From Lachnospiraceae bacterium (GTDB taxonomy: Bacteria > Bacillota > Clostridia > Lachnospirales > Lachnospiraceae), in assembly GCA_910574195.1 (NCBI GenBank), contig CAJTBF010000013.1, positions 43,525 through 107,524 of the forward strand: 64,000 nucleotides of DNA, written 5' to 3'. A program made the translations under genes and the position numbers. The notes below the pieces were generated by a model, which was not told the DNA's origin, ran no database searches, and worked only from the letters and a program-made list of their open reading frames with translations. Below, piece by piece: positions 9,599 to 18,984 of the stretch (the first letter of the stretch is position 1; each line of letters starts with the position of its first letter).

Positions 9599-10804
9599 AT
9601 GAAAAATTGGAAAAAAGGATTGTCTGCGTTAGTAGTTGCAGCGATGGCAATGAGTCTTGTTGCCGGATGCGGCGGCAAGGGAGACAATGGTGGAAGCAGC
9701 AATGACAGTAATAGTGAAAGCAGTTCTTCAGGCAGCGAGACAGTAATTAAAATCGGCGGGATCGGACCGACGACAGGCGGCGCTGCAATTTACGGGGAGG
9801 CTGTGAAGAACGGTGCAGAGCTTGCAGTAAAGGAAATCAATGAAGCAGGCGGAATCAACGGAATCCAGGTGGAATTTAACTTCCAGGATGACGAGAATGA
9901 TGCAGAGAAGGCAGTGAATGCATATAATACTCTGAAGGATTGGGGGATGCAGGCATTGCTGGGAACCGTAACTTCTGCTCCTTGCGTGGCAGTTGGCGAG
10001 GTTGCGATGAGTGATAATATGTTCCTTCTTACGCCGTCCGGGACAGCAGTGGATTGTGTACAGTATGACAATGCATTCCGCGTATGTTTCTCTGACCCGA
10101 TGCAGGGACTGGAATCTGCAAAGTATATCGGAGAGAACAAACTGGCGGAAAAAGTTGCAGTGATCTACGACAGCTCCGATGTATATTCTACCGGTATTTA
10201 TCAGGCATTTGCAGAAGAGGCACCCAATCAGAATCTGCAGCTTGTTGCGACAGAAGCCTTTACAGCAGAGAGTAAGACAGACTTTTCTGTACAGCTTCAG
10301 AAAGCAAAAGACGCGGGTGCAGAACTGGTATTTCTGCCGTTCTATTATTCCGAGGCAGCGCTGGTACTGCAGCAGGCAGCAGGGATCAAATATGAGCCGA
10401 TCTTTTTCGGATGCGACGGTATGGACGGAATTCTTGCAGTGGATGGTTTTGAGGCAGATCTGGCACAGGATTTGATGTTCTTAAGCCCGTTTACCCCGAC
10501 CTCCGAGGAAGAAGCAATTCAGACTTTCGTGACAGATTTTCAGGCAGCATACGGCGGAACCCCGAATCAGTTTGCAGCGGATGCATATGACGGAATTTAT
10601 GCATTGAAGGCGGCAATGGAGAGAGCGGATGTTTCTGCAGATATGAGCGTATCAGATATTTGCGACGCATTGAAGACAGCTATGACAGAGATTACAATTG
10701 ACGGTGTAACAGCAAAATCTCTGACCTGGGAAGCAAACGGTGAGCCAAGCAAGGAACCAATGGTAGTAAAGATTGCAGACGGAGATTATGCCGTAGTGGA
10801 ATAA
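9599..10804 (+). CDS. livJ: Branched-chain amino acid ABC transporter, substrate-binding lipoprotein
   Basis: 401-residue extracytoplasmic binding protein of the leucine/isoleucine/valine type. The start at 9599 has GGGAGG upstream and yields a lipoprotein signal: KNWKKG, a hydrophobic stretch, then the lipobox VAGC, followed by a Ser/Gly/Asn-rich linker. The mature part starts IKIGGIGPTTGGAAIYG, typical of periplasmic-binding-protein type I folds. It delivers ligand to LivHM; the exact amino acid is not given by sequence. First gene of livJHMGF. Confidence 0.92.
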   Translation: MKNWKKGLSALVVAAMAMSLVAGCGGKGDNGGSSNDSNSESSSSGSETVIKIGGIGPTTGGAAIYGEAVKNGAELAVKEINEAGGINGIQVEFNFQDDENDAEKAVNAYNTLKDWGMQALLGTVTSAPCVAVGEVAMSDNMFLLTPSGTAVDCVQYDNAFRVCFSDPMQGLESAKYIGENKLAEKVAVIYDSSDVYSTGIYQAFAEEAPNQNLQLVATEAFTAESKTDFSVQLQKAKDAGAELVFLPFYYSEAALVLQQAAGIKYEPIFFGCDGMDGILAVDGFEADLAQDLMFLSPFTPTSEEEAIQTFVTDFQAAYGGTPNQFAADAYDGIYALKAAMERADVSADMSVSDICDALKTAMTEITIDGVTAKSLTWEANGEPSKEPMVVKIADGDYAVVE

Positions 10805-10969
10805 AAGATTTGCTGTGACGATTTGTTATAATTTTATACTATCGTATCTGGAAAATAGAAAAACAGCAGTGCGAGGATGTGAGTATAGACAGAGGGTTAT
10901 CTTTCGGGGTAACCTTCTGTTTCTATAAAAAAATTTTCGCAGAAGGAAAAGAGAGACAGGAGGAGGGGT

Positions 10970-11854
10970 ATGAGCTTCATATCTTATTTGGTAAATGGGA
11001 TCAGCCTGGGCAGTGTATATGCAATTATTGCGCTGGGCTATACAATGGTATATGGGATCGCCAAGATGCTGAATTTTGCACATGGCGATGTAATCATGAT
11101 CGGTGCATATGTGGTATTGACTGCTATGGCCAGCGCGGGGGTATCGCCGGTGGTTGCCGTGCTGCTTGCGGTAGTATTTTGTACCGTACTGGGTATGCTG
11201 ATTGAACGTGTGGCATATAAACCACTTCGAAATGCGGCGTCCCCTCTGGCAGTTTTGATCACGGCCATTGGCGTCAGCTATCTGCTGCAGAATGTGGCGC
11301 TGCTGGTATTTGGTGCGAATACAAAGTCTTTTACATCCGTGGTTCCGATTCCGCCGCTGGTACTCGCCGGGGGAAATCTGACGATTTCGGGGGAAACGAT
11401 TATGACGATCGGCGCCTGTATCGTGATCATGGTTGGACTGACACTGTTTATTCAAAAGTCAAAAGCAGGACAGGCTATGCGGGCGGTATCCGAGGACAAA
11501 GGCGCGGCGCAGTTGATGGGAATTAATGTAAATGGAACCATAGCTCTTACTTTCGCGATTGGCTCCGCACTGGCGGCCATTGCCGGTGTGCTTTTGTGTT
11601 CCGCCTATCCGACGCTGACCCCTTATACCGGTGCAATGCCGGGAATCAAAGCCTTTGTAGCGGCGGTATTCGGTGGGATCGGTTCCATACCGGGGGCTAT
11701 GATCGGAGGAATTCTGCTGGGTGTAATCGAAATTTTTGGAAAAGCATATATTTCTTCTCAGATGGCGGATGCGATCGTGTTCGGAGTACTGATTGTGGTA
11801 CTTCTTGTGAAACCTGCAGGAATTCTTGGTAAGAATATTCAGGAGAAAGTGTAG
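10970..11854 (+). CDS. livH: Branched-chain amino acid ABC transporter permease
   Basis: Inner-membrane permease of 294 residues with about eight hydrophobic segments. SLGSVYAIIALGYTMVYGIAKMLNFAHGD at the N-terminus is the LivH signature, here split as SLGSVYAIIALGYTM and LNFAHGD. The cytoplasmic loop AVFGGIGSIPGAMIGG is the ATPase-coupling region. It pairs with LivM to form the channel. It lies 165 bp after livJ; that gap has no evident terminator. Confidence 0.92.
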   Translation: MSFISYLVNGISLGSVYAIIALGYTMVYGIAKMLNFAHGDVIMIGAYVVLTAMASAGVSPVVAVLLAVVFCTVLGMLIERVAYKPLRNAASPLAVLITAIGVSYLLQNVALLVFGANTKSFTSVVPIPPLVLAGGNLTISGETIMTIGACIVIMVGLTLFIQKSKAGQAMRAVSEDKGAAQLMGINVNGTIALTFAIGSALAAIAGVLLCSAYPTLTPYTGAMPGIKAFVAAVFGGIGSIPGAMIGGILLGVIEIFGKAYISSQMADAIVFGVLIVVLLVKPAGILGKNIQEKV

Positions 11855-11863
11855 GGGGCCGGG

Positions 11864-12931
11864 ATGAAAAAGATGAACAAAATTACAAAAAGCAATCTGA
11901 TTACGTATGTTATGGTGATTGTGATTTATATTGCGGCACAGGCAATGGTCATGACAGGCAATATGTCCAGCCTGATGCAGGGTCTTCTGGTACCGCTTTG
12001 TGCCTATGTGATCCTGGCTGTCTCTTTGAATCTGACGGTTGGAATTCTGGGGGAACTGAGTCTGGGACATGCCGGTTTTATGTGTGTGGGAGCTTTTATC
12101 AGCGCATTCTTTTCCAAATGTATGATGGATGTGATTCCGATGGCCGGTCTTCGCTATTTTCTGGCGCTTGTCATTGGTGCGGCCGCGGCGGGAGTCTGTG
12201 GAATTCTGATCGGCATTCCGGTTCTGCGTCTGAAAGGGGATTACCTTGCAATCGTGACGCTGGCATTTGGTGAGATTATCAAGAACATTATGAATATTCT
12301 GTTCATTGGAAAAGATGCCAACGGATTTCATTTTTCCACGAAAGATGTGATGTCTCTTGGGATGGAACCGGAGGGAAAGGTGATTATCAACGGTCCTCAG
12401 GGAATTACAGGGACGCCGAAGGATTCCACTTTTACCATTGGAGTAATCTTAATTCTGCTGACTTTGTTTATCGTACTGAATCTGATCCACTCCCGGAGCG
12501 GACGTGCGATTATGTCGATTCGTGACAATCGGATTGCAGCAGAGTCTATCGGAATTAACGTGACGAAATATAAACTGATGGCATTTTCCATATCGGCTGC
12601 GCTGGCAGGCGTGGCGGGCGTGATCTATGCCCATAACCTGGCGACCCTGACGGCACAGCCGAAAAACTTTGGATATAATATGTCCATTATGATTCTTGTA
12701 TTTGTGGTGCTGGGCGGTATCGGGAACATCCGCGGTTCGATTATCGCCGCCATTGTATTGACGCTGCTTCCGGAATTGCTCCGCGGTCTGAGTGATTACC
12801 GGATGCTGATCTATGCGGTGGTTCTGATTGCGATGATGCTCTTCAACTGGAGCCCGAAAGCCATCGAATGGAGAGAAAAATACGCGGAGAAGTTTAAATT
12901 CCGAAAGAAAGCAAAAGCAGAGGAGGTTTAA
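11864..12931 (+). CDS. livM: Branched-chain amino acid ABC transporter permease
   Basis: Second permease, 355 residues with about nine to ten hydrophobic segments. Signatures include LGELSLGHAGFMCVGA near the N-terminus and GGIGNIRGSIIAA as the coupling loop. A second in-frame ATG sits 9 nt downstream of the chosen start. It lies 9 bp after livH, and the genes are certainly co-transcribed. Confidence 0.92.
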   Translation: MKKMNKITKSNLITYVMVIVIYIAAQAMVMTGNMSSLMQGLLVPLCAYVILAVSLNLTVGILGELSLGHAGFMCVGAFISAFFSKCMMDVIPMAGLRYFLALVIGAAAAGVCGILIGIPVLRLKGDYLAIVTLAFGEIIKNIMNILFIGKDANGFHFSTKDVMSLGMEPEGKVIINGPQGITGTPKDSTFTIGVILILLTLFIVLNLIHSRSGRAIMSIRDNRIAAESIGINVTKYKLMAFSISAALAGVAGVIYAHNLATLTAQPKNFGYNMSIMILVFVVLGGIGNIRGSIIAAIVLTLLPELLRGLSDYRMLIYAVVLIAMMLFNWSPKAIEWREKYAEKFKFRKKAKAEEV

Positions 12932-12936
12932 GAGTT

Positions 12937-13695
12937 ATGGCATTATTGGAAGTGGAAAATCTTGGAATCTCCTTTGGAGGTCTGCGGGCGGTCAATGAAT
13001 TTCATCTGCATATAGAGAAAGGAAGCCTGTATGGTTTAATTGGGCCGAACGGCGCGGGAAAGACGACAATTTTTAATCTGCTGACCGGCGTATATCGTCC
13101 CAACGAAGGAATTATTGTTCTGGACGGGGAAAACATAGTTGGGAAAAAGACCATTGAGATCAATAAGGCGGGAATTGCAAGGACATTTCAGAATATTCGT
13201 CTGTTCAAGGATTTAAGTGTACTGGATAATGTAAAAGCCGGTCTGCATAATCATCATTCGTATTCTACTATGGAAGGAATTTTGCGTCTGCCAAGGTATT
13301 ATAAAGTGGAGCGCGAGATGGATGAACGGGCAATGGAACTTCTGAAAGTATTTGATCTGGATAAAGAAGCAGAAACTCTGGCCTCGAATCTGCCCTATGG
13401 AAAACAGAGAAAACTGGAGATTACACGGGCGATGGCGACAGATCCGAAGCTGCTGCTTCTGGATGAACCGGCGGCGGGAATGAATCCCAATGAGACAAAA
13501 GAACTCATGGAAACCATTCGGTTTGTACGCGATACGTTTCATCTGACCATCCTTTTGATTGAGCATGATATGAAGCTGGTATCCGGGATCTGCGAGGAAT
13601 TGACGGTACTGAACTTTGGCCAGGTGCTGGCAGAAGGAAAGACCAGTGAAGTGCTGAATAATCCGGAAGTAATCAAGGCATATTTGGGAGAATAG
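12937..13695 (+). CDS. livG: Branched-chain amino acid ABC transporter ATPase
   Basis: 252-residue nucleotide-binding subunit. Walker A is GPNGAGKTT near residue 37. The signature region is LPYGKQRKLEITRAMA, the LivG variant of the LSGGQ motif. Walker B is LLLLDEPAAGMNP. NIRLFKDLSVLDNV is typical of LivG rather than LivF. It starts 5 bp after livM. Confidence 0.93.
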   Translation: MALLEVENLGISFGGLRAVNEFHLHIEKGSLYGLIGPNGAGKTTIFNLLTGVYRPNEGIIVLDGENIVGKKTIEINKAGIARTFQNIRLFKDLSVLDNVKAGLHNHHSYSTMEGILRLPRYYKVEREMDERAMELLKVFDLDKEAETLASNLPYGKQRKLEITRAMATDPKLLLLDEPAAGMNPNETKELMETIRFVRDTFHLTILLIEHDMKLVSGICEELTVLNFGQVLAEGKTSEVLNNPEVIKAYLGE

Positions 13696-13706
13696 GGGGT
13701 GATGGT

Positions 13707-14417
13707 ATGGCCATGCTTGAGATAAAAGATATTGAAGTATATTATGGAGTGATTCAGGCGATCAAAGGGATTTCCTTCGAGGTCAACGAGGGGGAAGTGA
13801 TTGCATTGATTGGCGCCAATGGTGCGGGAAAAACCACGATTCTGCATACCATTACCGGACTGTTGTCTCCCAAGAAAGGCACCGTGATTTTTGAGGGAAA
13901 GGACATCACGAAAGTACCGGCTCACAAAATTGTTTCTCTGGGAATGGCTCATGTGCCGGAAGGCCGCCGGGTGTTTGCAGAGTTGACCGTGTATCAGAAT
14001 CTGCGGATGGGAGCGTATACCAGAAAAGATAAGGCTGAAATTGAACAGACACTGGAGATGGTATATAAGCGGTTCCCGCGTCTGGAAGAAAGAAAAAATC
14101 AGCTTGCCGGAACCTTAAGCGGCGGGGAACAGCAGATGCTGGCTATGGGACGCGCCTTGATGTCCCATCCCAAGATTATTGTGATGGATGAGCCGTCCAT
14201 GGGACTGTCTCCGATTCTTGTGAATGAAATCTTTGATATCATCCAGGAGGTAAGCGCAGGCGGAACCACCGTGCTTCTGGTGGAGCAGAATGCGAAGAAA
14301 GCGCTTTCTATTGCCGATCGTGCGTATGTGCTGGAAACCGGAAAGATTGTACTGGACGGGGACGCGAAAGAACTGATGAATGACGATTCGATCAAGAAAG
14401 CGTATCTGGGAGAATAG
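13707..14417 (+). CDS. livF: Branched-chain amino acid ABC transporter ATPase
   Basis: 236-residue second nucleotide-binding subunit with Walker A GANGAGKTT, LSGGEQQMLAMGRAL as ABC signature, Walker B IIVMDEPSMGLSP and the H-loop region VLLVEQN. HVPEGRRVFAELTV marks LivF. It follows livG by 11 bp. Confidence 0.93.
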   Translation: MAMLEIKDIEVYYGVIQAIKGISFEVNEGEVIALIGANGAGKTTILHTITGLLSPKKGTVIFEGKDITKVPAHKIVSLGMAHVPEGRRVFAELTVYQNLRMGAYTRKDKAEIEQTLEMVYKRFPRLEERKNQLAGTLSGGEQQMLAMGRALMSHPKIIVMDEPSMGLSPILVNEIFDIIQEVSAGGTTVLLVEQNAKKALSIADRAYVLETGKIVLDGDAKELMNDDSIKKAYLGE

Positions 14418-14428
14418 GAGGTGCAGAG

Positions 14429-15049
14429 ATGGAAAATATTGTTGTGACAATTGCGAGACAGTATGGAAGCGGCGGAAAAACGGTCGGTGAAATGTATGCA
14501 AAAGAATTGGGGATCCCATGCTACGGAACGAATCTTCTGCAAATGGCATCCGAGGAAAGTGGAATCAACGAGCAGCTTTTCATGCAGTTTGACGAAAAGC
14601 TGAAGAACAGTCTGCTTCGGCGTGTGACAACGGACGTTTACGACGGAAAAGTGATTCCGCCGGGACATAAGGATTTCGTGTCTGCCAAAAACCTGTTCAA
14701 CTATCAGGCGGAGATTATCAAGCGTCTGGCCAGGACCGAAAGCTGTGTGATTATCGGTCGTGCGGCGGATTTTGTACTGAAAGATTTTCCCAATGTGGTG
14801 AGTGTGTTTGTGCATGCCTCCGCGGAATTTAATCTTGCCCGTGCGATGGAGTACAACAGTATGACTACGGCGGAGATGGAGAAGTATATTGCTGTGACGG
14901 ACAGATATCGTGCGGATTTCTATAAGCACTACACAGGAAGAGAATGGGTGGATGCCCGGAACTATGATCTGTGTCTGAACAGTGGAAAGCTGGGATTTGA
15001 AAAATGTGTGGAGGAGATCAAAGCCTACATCAGGGTTCGGTTTTCCTGA
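14429..15049 (+). CDS. Cytidylate kinase-like family protein
   Basis: 206 residues with a P-loop IARQYGSGGKTVGEMYA at the N-terminus and SCVIIGRAADFVLKD in the middle, as in the cytidylate-kinase-like family of clostridia. These resemble CMP kinase but lack proven substrate. It follows livF by 11 bp with an AGGAGGTG site, so it is probably the last gene of the liv operon. A link to amino acid transport is not obvious. The paired hairpins downstream would end the unit. Confidence 0.8.
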   Translation: MENIVVTIARQYGSGGKTVGEMYAKELGIPCYGTNLLQMASEESGINEQLFMQFDEKLKNSLLRRVTTDVYDGKVIPPGHKDFVSAKNLFNYQAEIIKRLARTESCVIIGRAADFVLKDFPNVVSVFVHASAEFNLARAMEYNSMTTAEMEKYIAVTDRYRADFYKHYTGREWVDARNYDLCLNSGKLGFEKCVEEIKAYIRVRFS

Positions 15050-15461
15050 GAGAATGAAAATAGAATATGTCTGAGGCACATCATACAGAGCCGCTTACTC
15101 TTATTGGATTTTTAAGAGTAAGCGGTTCCTGACGCTCCCACACATCGTATGGAACATGGTCTCAGGCGACACGCCGTTCCATGTTTTCTTTTGGTATCCA
15201 GAAGTAAGGAAGCATAACACATTTGTCACTGTCCTGAACTCTCATCGCTGAAAGAATATAAGGAGGAGATAGACAGAAAAATACAAATACGGTTTATATA
15301 GAAATGATTAGAGAAAGGCGATGGTGTAGTAGACAGATGAAAAACAAAAAGGACGAGGGCAGGCTGTATGGATTTTATGGCTTAGAGATAAGAACGTACT
15401 ATTCAATAAGCATGCATTTGTGGCAATAAACATATTCATAAAAAATCGTCAAGGGCAATTT
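15050..15461. other. Intergenic region after the liv operon
   Basis: A perfect 13-bp inverted repeat (15091-15103 with 15113-15125) lies just after the last gene. A second weaker hairpin pairs ATGGAAC (15149 region) with GTTCCAT ahead of GTTTTCTTTT near 15190. The remaining 270 bp are AT-rich with no supported gene. The right part is shared with the 3' side of the Rrf2 gene on the other strand. Confidence 0.6.
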
Positions 15462-15869
15462 CTAAAAATCCCCGTTGATCAGATCTTCCAGTGTAATGTG
15501 ATAAAAGAAATCATGAATCAGCGCGTGATATTTTTTCCATAACGGCAGCGTGACACACTGCTCTTTTTGCTTACATAGTTCTGCGTCCGGCGCCAGACAG
15601 GCGACCGGAGCCAGCGGACCTTCTGTCAGTTCAATGATTTCGCCCAGAGTATATTCTTGTGGGGAACGGGTGAGCACATAGCCGCCGCCCTTTCCGCGAA
15701 GACCTTTTAGCAGGCGGCCCTTCACAAGGATTTTGATAATAATCTCCAGATATTTTTCTGAAATTTCCTGACGGGAGGCAATTTCCTTCAACGGAACATA
15801 TCCGTTTTCCTGATGCTTTGCAAGATCGACCATAACCCGCAGTGCATAACGTGCCTTTGTTGAAATCAT
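15462..15869 (-). CDS. Rrf2-family transcriptional regulator
   Basis: 135-residue winged-helix regulator. MISTKARYALRVMVDLAKH is the classic Rrf2 start, and an AGGAGG-type site just upstream supports the start at 15869 rather than the longer frame. LRGKGGGYVLTRSP forms the wing. Three cysteines, in the C-terminal half (VACLAPDAELCKQKEQC), have the spacing of IscR/Rrf2 proteins that bind an Fe-S cluster. It is divergent from cysK, so a role like CymR in control of cysteine synthesis is likely. Whether it senses Fe-S or CysK itself cannot be told. Confidence 0.88.
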   Translation of the reverse strand: MISTKARYALRVMVDLAKHQENGYVPLKEIASRQEISEKYLEIIIKILVKGRLLKGLRGKGGGYVLTRSPQEYTLGEIIELTEGPLAPVACLAPDAELCKQKEQCVTLPLWKKYHALIHDFFYHITLEDLINGDF

Positions 15870-15883
15870 AGAACTCCTCCTGA

Positions 15884-16007
15884 AATACCAGAATGGGTAT
15901 ACCTTATCCACCGTGCGGAGCACATGAGATACGGGACGCCTGAATGGGTATACTTTATCGGACGGTGCCGCCGCCCGCCCCGGAAGGGGTTTGAAATACA
16001 GGACGCC
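15884..16007. repeat. GGGTATACC repeat family, two units in tandem
   Basis: Two diverged units (15884-15940 and 15941-16007) each contain TGGGTATACYTTATC near the left and GAxATACxGGACGCC at the right. The second has a GC-rich palindrome between. Related sequence occurs at 28640-28738 and 38676-38711. It sits in the 5' leader of the Rrf2 gene. Confidence 0.7.
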
Positions 16008-16071
16008 CTGCCGGGGAATATATATCTTTATTATATCGTTGTTTTATCAAGTTTTCAAGAAAAACCTATAA

Positions 16072-16105
16072 ACCTATTGACATGATAGGTAAATAGTGGT
16101 AAGAT
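16072..16105 (+). promoter_or_regulatory. cysK promoter overlapped by a palindromic operator
   Basis: TTGACA (16077-16082) and TAAGAT (16100-16105) are 17 bp apart. A perfect dyad ACCTAT-N7-ATAGGT (16072-16090) covers the -35 element. A further ACCTAT half-site lies just upstream. The position fits repression by the adjacent Rrf2 regulator. Confidence 0.75.
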
Positions 16106-16139
16106 GCATTCCAGAATGAGGAAAGGAGCAGGAAATAAA

Positions 16140-17072
16140 ATGGCTGGTTATTATAAAGGGACACTCGGACTGATTGGAAATACGCCTTTGGTAGAGGTGA
16201 TCAATATTGAAAAAGAGCTTGGACTGGAAGCTACCGTTCTTGTAAAGCTGGAATATTTTAATCCGGCGGGAAGTGTGAAAGACCGAGTGGCGAAAGCGAT
16301 GATTGAGGATGCGGAGAAAAGGGGATTGCTGAAAGAAGGATCCGTGCTGATTGAGCCAACCTCCGGGAATACCGGAATCGGTCTGGCTTCTATTGCGGCG
16401 GCAAAGGGCTATCAGTTGATTCTCACCATGCCGGAGACGATGAGCGTGGAGAGACGGAATATTCTGAAAGCCTATGGAGCAGAATTGGTATTGACAGACG
16501 GCGCGAAAGGAATGAAAGGCGCCATTGCAAAAGCGGAGGAATTGGCAAAAGAAATTCCGGACAGCTTTATCCCGGGACAATTCGTGAATCCGGCCAATCC
16601 GGCAATTCATAAAGCAACCACCGGGCCGGAGATCTGGAAAGATACTGATGGAAAAGTGGACATTTTTATTGCAGGTGTTGGAACCGGCGGTACAGTGACA
16701 GGAACCGGGGAATATTTAAAAGAGCAGAACCCGAATGTACGGGTAGTGGCGCTGGAACCGGCGGATTCACCGGTATTGTCAGAAGGAAGAGCCGGCGCAC
16801 ATAAAATTCAGGGAATCGGTGCGGGATTTGTGCCGGAAGTATTGAACACGAAAATATATGATGAGGTATTTCGGGCGGAAAGTGAAGACGCGTTTGCAGC
16901 GGCGAAATTACTGGCTCATAAGGAAGGAATTCTGGTGGGCATTTCGTCTGGAGCCTCTCTGCATGCGGCCATTGAGCTGGCAAAGCGGCCGGAAAATAAA
17001 GGGAAAATGATCGTAGCGCTTCTGCCGGATACGGGGGATCGGTATTATTCCACACCGTTGTTTACGGAATAA
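16140..17072 (+). CDS. cysK: Cysteine synthase (O-acetylserine sulfhydrylase)
   Basis: PLP enzyme making cysteine from O-acetylserine and sulfide. The 310-residue protein has LIGNTPLVE, the PLP lysine in [15 protein letters not shown], the substrate loop [12 protein letters not shown] and the phosphate-binding [21 protein letters not shown] closes the active site. ATG 16140 is chosen because homologues start just before [12 protein letters not shown]; an upstream ATG at 16104 overlaps the -10 region and cannot be used. Confidence 0.95.
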   Translation: MAGYYKGTLGLIGNTPLVEVINIEKELGLEATVLVKLEYFNPAGSVKDRVAKAMIEDAEKRGLLKEGSVLIEPTSGNTGIGLASIAAAKGYQLILTMPETMSVERRNILKAYGAELVLTDGAKGMKGAIAKAEELAKEIPDSFIPGQFVNPANPAIHKATTGPEIWKDTDGKVDIFIAGVGTGGTVTGTGEYLKEQNPNVRVVALEPADSPVLSEGRAGAHKIQGIGAGFVPEVLNTKIYDEVFRAESEDAFAAAKLLAHKEGILVGISSGASLHAAIELAKRPENKGKMIVALLPDTGDRYYSTPLFTE

Positions 17073-17176
17073 AGTAGAGGAAAGTAACATGGTCTCTTGT
17101 GGCTGTTGCAAAATGCAAAGAGTCCGCAATATATAGTCGTAAGATTCCTTATAAGTATAAAGGAGGAGAAAGAAGT

Positions 17177-17704
17177 GTGAGAAATATACTTTGTGCAATC
17201 AAAGGAGATATTACGAAAGTAGATACGGTAACGGCAATTGTAAATGCCGCGAATACCAGCCTTTTGGGTGGCGGCGGTGTGGACGGCGCCATTCACCGGG
17301 CAGCGGGACCGGAACTGTTAGAAGAGTGCCGGCAGCTTCACGGGTGCCGTACAGGGGAAGCAAAGCTGACGAATGCATACAATTTACCTTGTAAATATGT
17401 CATTCACACGGTTGGTCCCATCTGGCGCGGAGGCAATCTGGGCGAACCGGAATTGCTGGAGGCCTGTTATCGAAATTCTCTGCAGGTTGCGATAGAAAAC
17501 GAGATTCGTATGATTGCATTTCCGTCTATTTCTACGGGAGTATACCGTTTTCCGGTTCCGTATGCGGCCCGGATCGCAGTCGGAACGGTCAAGAAGTTTC
17601 TTGCGGAAAATCCGGAAAAGCTGGATAGGGTAATGTGGGTGTTGTTTGATGCGCATACGGAAAAAATCTATCAGTCGGAATTAGAAAAGGAACAGGCAGG
17701 ATGA
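17177..17704 (+). CDS. Macrodomain protein (ADP-ribose / O-acetyl-ADP-ribose hydrolase type)
   Basis: 175-residue single macrodomain. [19 protein letters not shown], then [24 protein letters not shown] and [12 protein letters not shown] line the ADP-ribose site, as in MacroD/YmdB-type enzymes that remove ADP-ribose or deacetylate O-acetyl-ADP-ribose. The GTG at 17177 has AGGAGG 10 nt upstream; longer frames from 17099 add sequence not seen in the fold. It follows cysK by about 100 bp and may share its transcript. No sirtuin or ADP-ribosyltransferase partner is adjacent. Confidence 0.9.
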   Translation: MRNILCAIKGDITKVDTVTAIVNAANTSLLGGGGVDGAIHRAAGPELLEECRQLHGCRTGEAKLTNAYNLPCKYVIHTVGPIWRGGNLGEPELLEACYRNSLQVAIENEIRMIAFPSISTGVYRFPVPYAARIAVGTVKKFLAENPEKLDRVMWVLFDAHTEKIYQSELEKEQAG

Positions 17705-17823
17705 GAATAAATGTAACTATTAAGCCTATGGGTAAATAATTATAAATAAATACGAAAAAATAAATCGTCTCATTGCATATATTTTTTCTGTACGCTATGC
17801 TTATATGCAGGAGGTGTGCATTC

Positions 17824-18300
17824 ATGGCGAATGAGGATAAAAAAGATTTTAACGCGATGCTGAACGACAGCAAGGATATGCCGAAGTTTCAGACGATTAC
17901 GGATGAAAAGAGTATCAAAAAGTATGGCGGGGACAGGATGTATTTTGCACCGCCGATTGACTATGACAAAGTGATGCGTCTGGTACCGCCTGGAAAGCTG
18001 CTTACGGTTGGTGCAATAAGAGAATATTTTGCGGACAGGAGCGGCGCTGATTTTACCGAGCCGATTACAGCGGGAATTTTTGTATCGATTGTTGCGTGGG
18101 CGAGTTTTCAGAGAAACGAGGATCCAACGCCTTATTGGAGGACATTGAAAGCCAACGGGGAACTGAATGCAAAATATCCCGGCGGTATAGAAGCACAAAA
18201 AGAGATGCTGGAAAAAGAAGGGCATACGATTATCCAAAAGGGCAGGAAGAACATTCGATATTACGTGAAAGATTATGAAAAAGCATTATTTACGATATAG
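17824..18300 (+). CDS. MGMT-like DNA-binding domain protein
   Basis: 158-residue protein whose middle (LTVGAIREYFADRSGADFTEPITAG) resembles the DNA-binding domain of O6-alkylguanine-DNA alkyltransferases. The PCHR active-site motif is absent, so it is an alkyltransferase-like protein without methyl transfer, if the family assignment is right. An AGGAGGTG site 8 nt before ATG 17824 decides the start. It is followed by a terminator. Function is unproven. Confidence 0.6.
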   Translation: MANEDKKDFNAMLNDSKDMPKFQTITDEKSIKKYGGDRMYFAPPIDYDKVMRLVPPGKLLTVGAIREYFADRSGADFTEPITAGIFVSIVAWASFQRNEDPTPYWRTLKANGELNAKYPGGIEAQKEMLEKEGHTIIQKGRKNIRYYVKDYEKALFTI

Positions 18301-18314
18301 AATATGTATGTGCG

Positions 18315-18352
18315 GCACCGCCGGCGTTCAGACGCTGTGCGGTGCTTCTTTT
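18315..18352 (+). terminator. Terminator after the MGMT-like gene
   Basis: GCACCGC (18315-18321) pairs with GCGGTGC (18339-18345), followed by TTCTTTT. The 3' end of the GntR gene on the minus strand runs into this structure. Confidence 0.75.
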
Positions 18353-18912
18353 GTCCGGATTGCTGTGATATAATCCGTTGCCGTAGTGAGGACGATATTA
18401 TACTGTGTTTCCAGAAATTCATAGAGATCTACAAATTTACTGGAGTAATTCTCCAGTCCCTCTACGTAGTCCGGTATCAGGAAGCTGACAATGATAGAAA
18501 TCGGCGCATCGTTGGCGCACTGAACCTGTTCGATCTTATAGACTTCCGAACCTTCCTTCTGATGTAATGCGTCGTTTACATATTTCGGTGGAACAATTTT
18601 CTTTATATAGTCTCCCTGTATGGATACTTTGTATCCTTTATCTATTAAGCTTTCCGGAAGTGAGGTGAGCCGGTTCAGGTTCTGGATTGCAGAGATATCT
18701 ATGATCTCTGTACCGTGCCCCTGACGAACCTTCAGATAGCCCTCAGAAGTCAGCATACCGATGGCTCTTCGAATAGTAGTCCGGCTCACCTGGAAGATAG
18801 TTTTCAATTCGGGTTCATGAGGAAGCAGCATTCCGGTCTTATAGTTTCCGCCTAAAATATCGCGCCGGATCTGGGCGTAGACTTTTTGGTATGCAGGTAC
18901 TTTTTTGTTCAT
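18328..18912 (-). CDS. GntR-family regulator (UTRA type), C-terminally truncated
   Basis: 194 residues. The N-terminal winged helix is intact (PAYQKVYAQIRRDILGGNY, PHEPELKTIFQVSRTTIRRA, EGYLKVRQGHGT). A UTRA effector domain follows but stops at DYITAIRTKEAPHSV, about 40-50 residues short of the usual 240. The last codons coincide with the terminator of the convergent gene, which shows that the 3' end was lost by rearrangement. The start at 18912 has GGGAGG upstream. Such regulators control sugar uptake; its likely target, the next divergent genes, is itself decayed. It may be inactive. Confidence 0.8.
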   Translation of the reverse strand: MNKKVPAYQKVYAQIRRDILGGNYKTGMLLPHEPELKTIFQVSRTTIRRAIGMLTSEGYLKVRQGHGTEIIDISAIQNLNRLTSLPESLIDKGYKVSIQGDYIKKIVPPKYVNDALHQKEGSEVYKIEQVQCANDAPISIIVSFLIPDYVEGLENYSSKFVDLYEFLETQYNIVLTTATDYITAIRTKEAPHSV

Positions 18913-18984
18913 ATGAAGGCCTCCCAAGTGTAATCCGTAATTGTAAATGAACATAATTATGTTTAAAAAGAAAGGGAGGAAAGA

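Noticed and set aside
10805..10969. Terminator or separate promoter between livJ and livH
   Set aside because: No stem with a T-run and no well-spaced -35/-10 pair was seen; taken as a normal operon gap.
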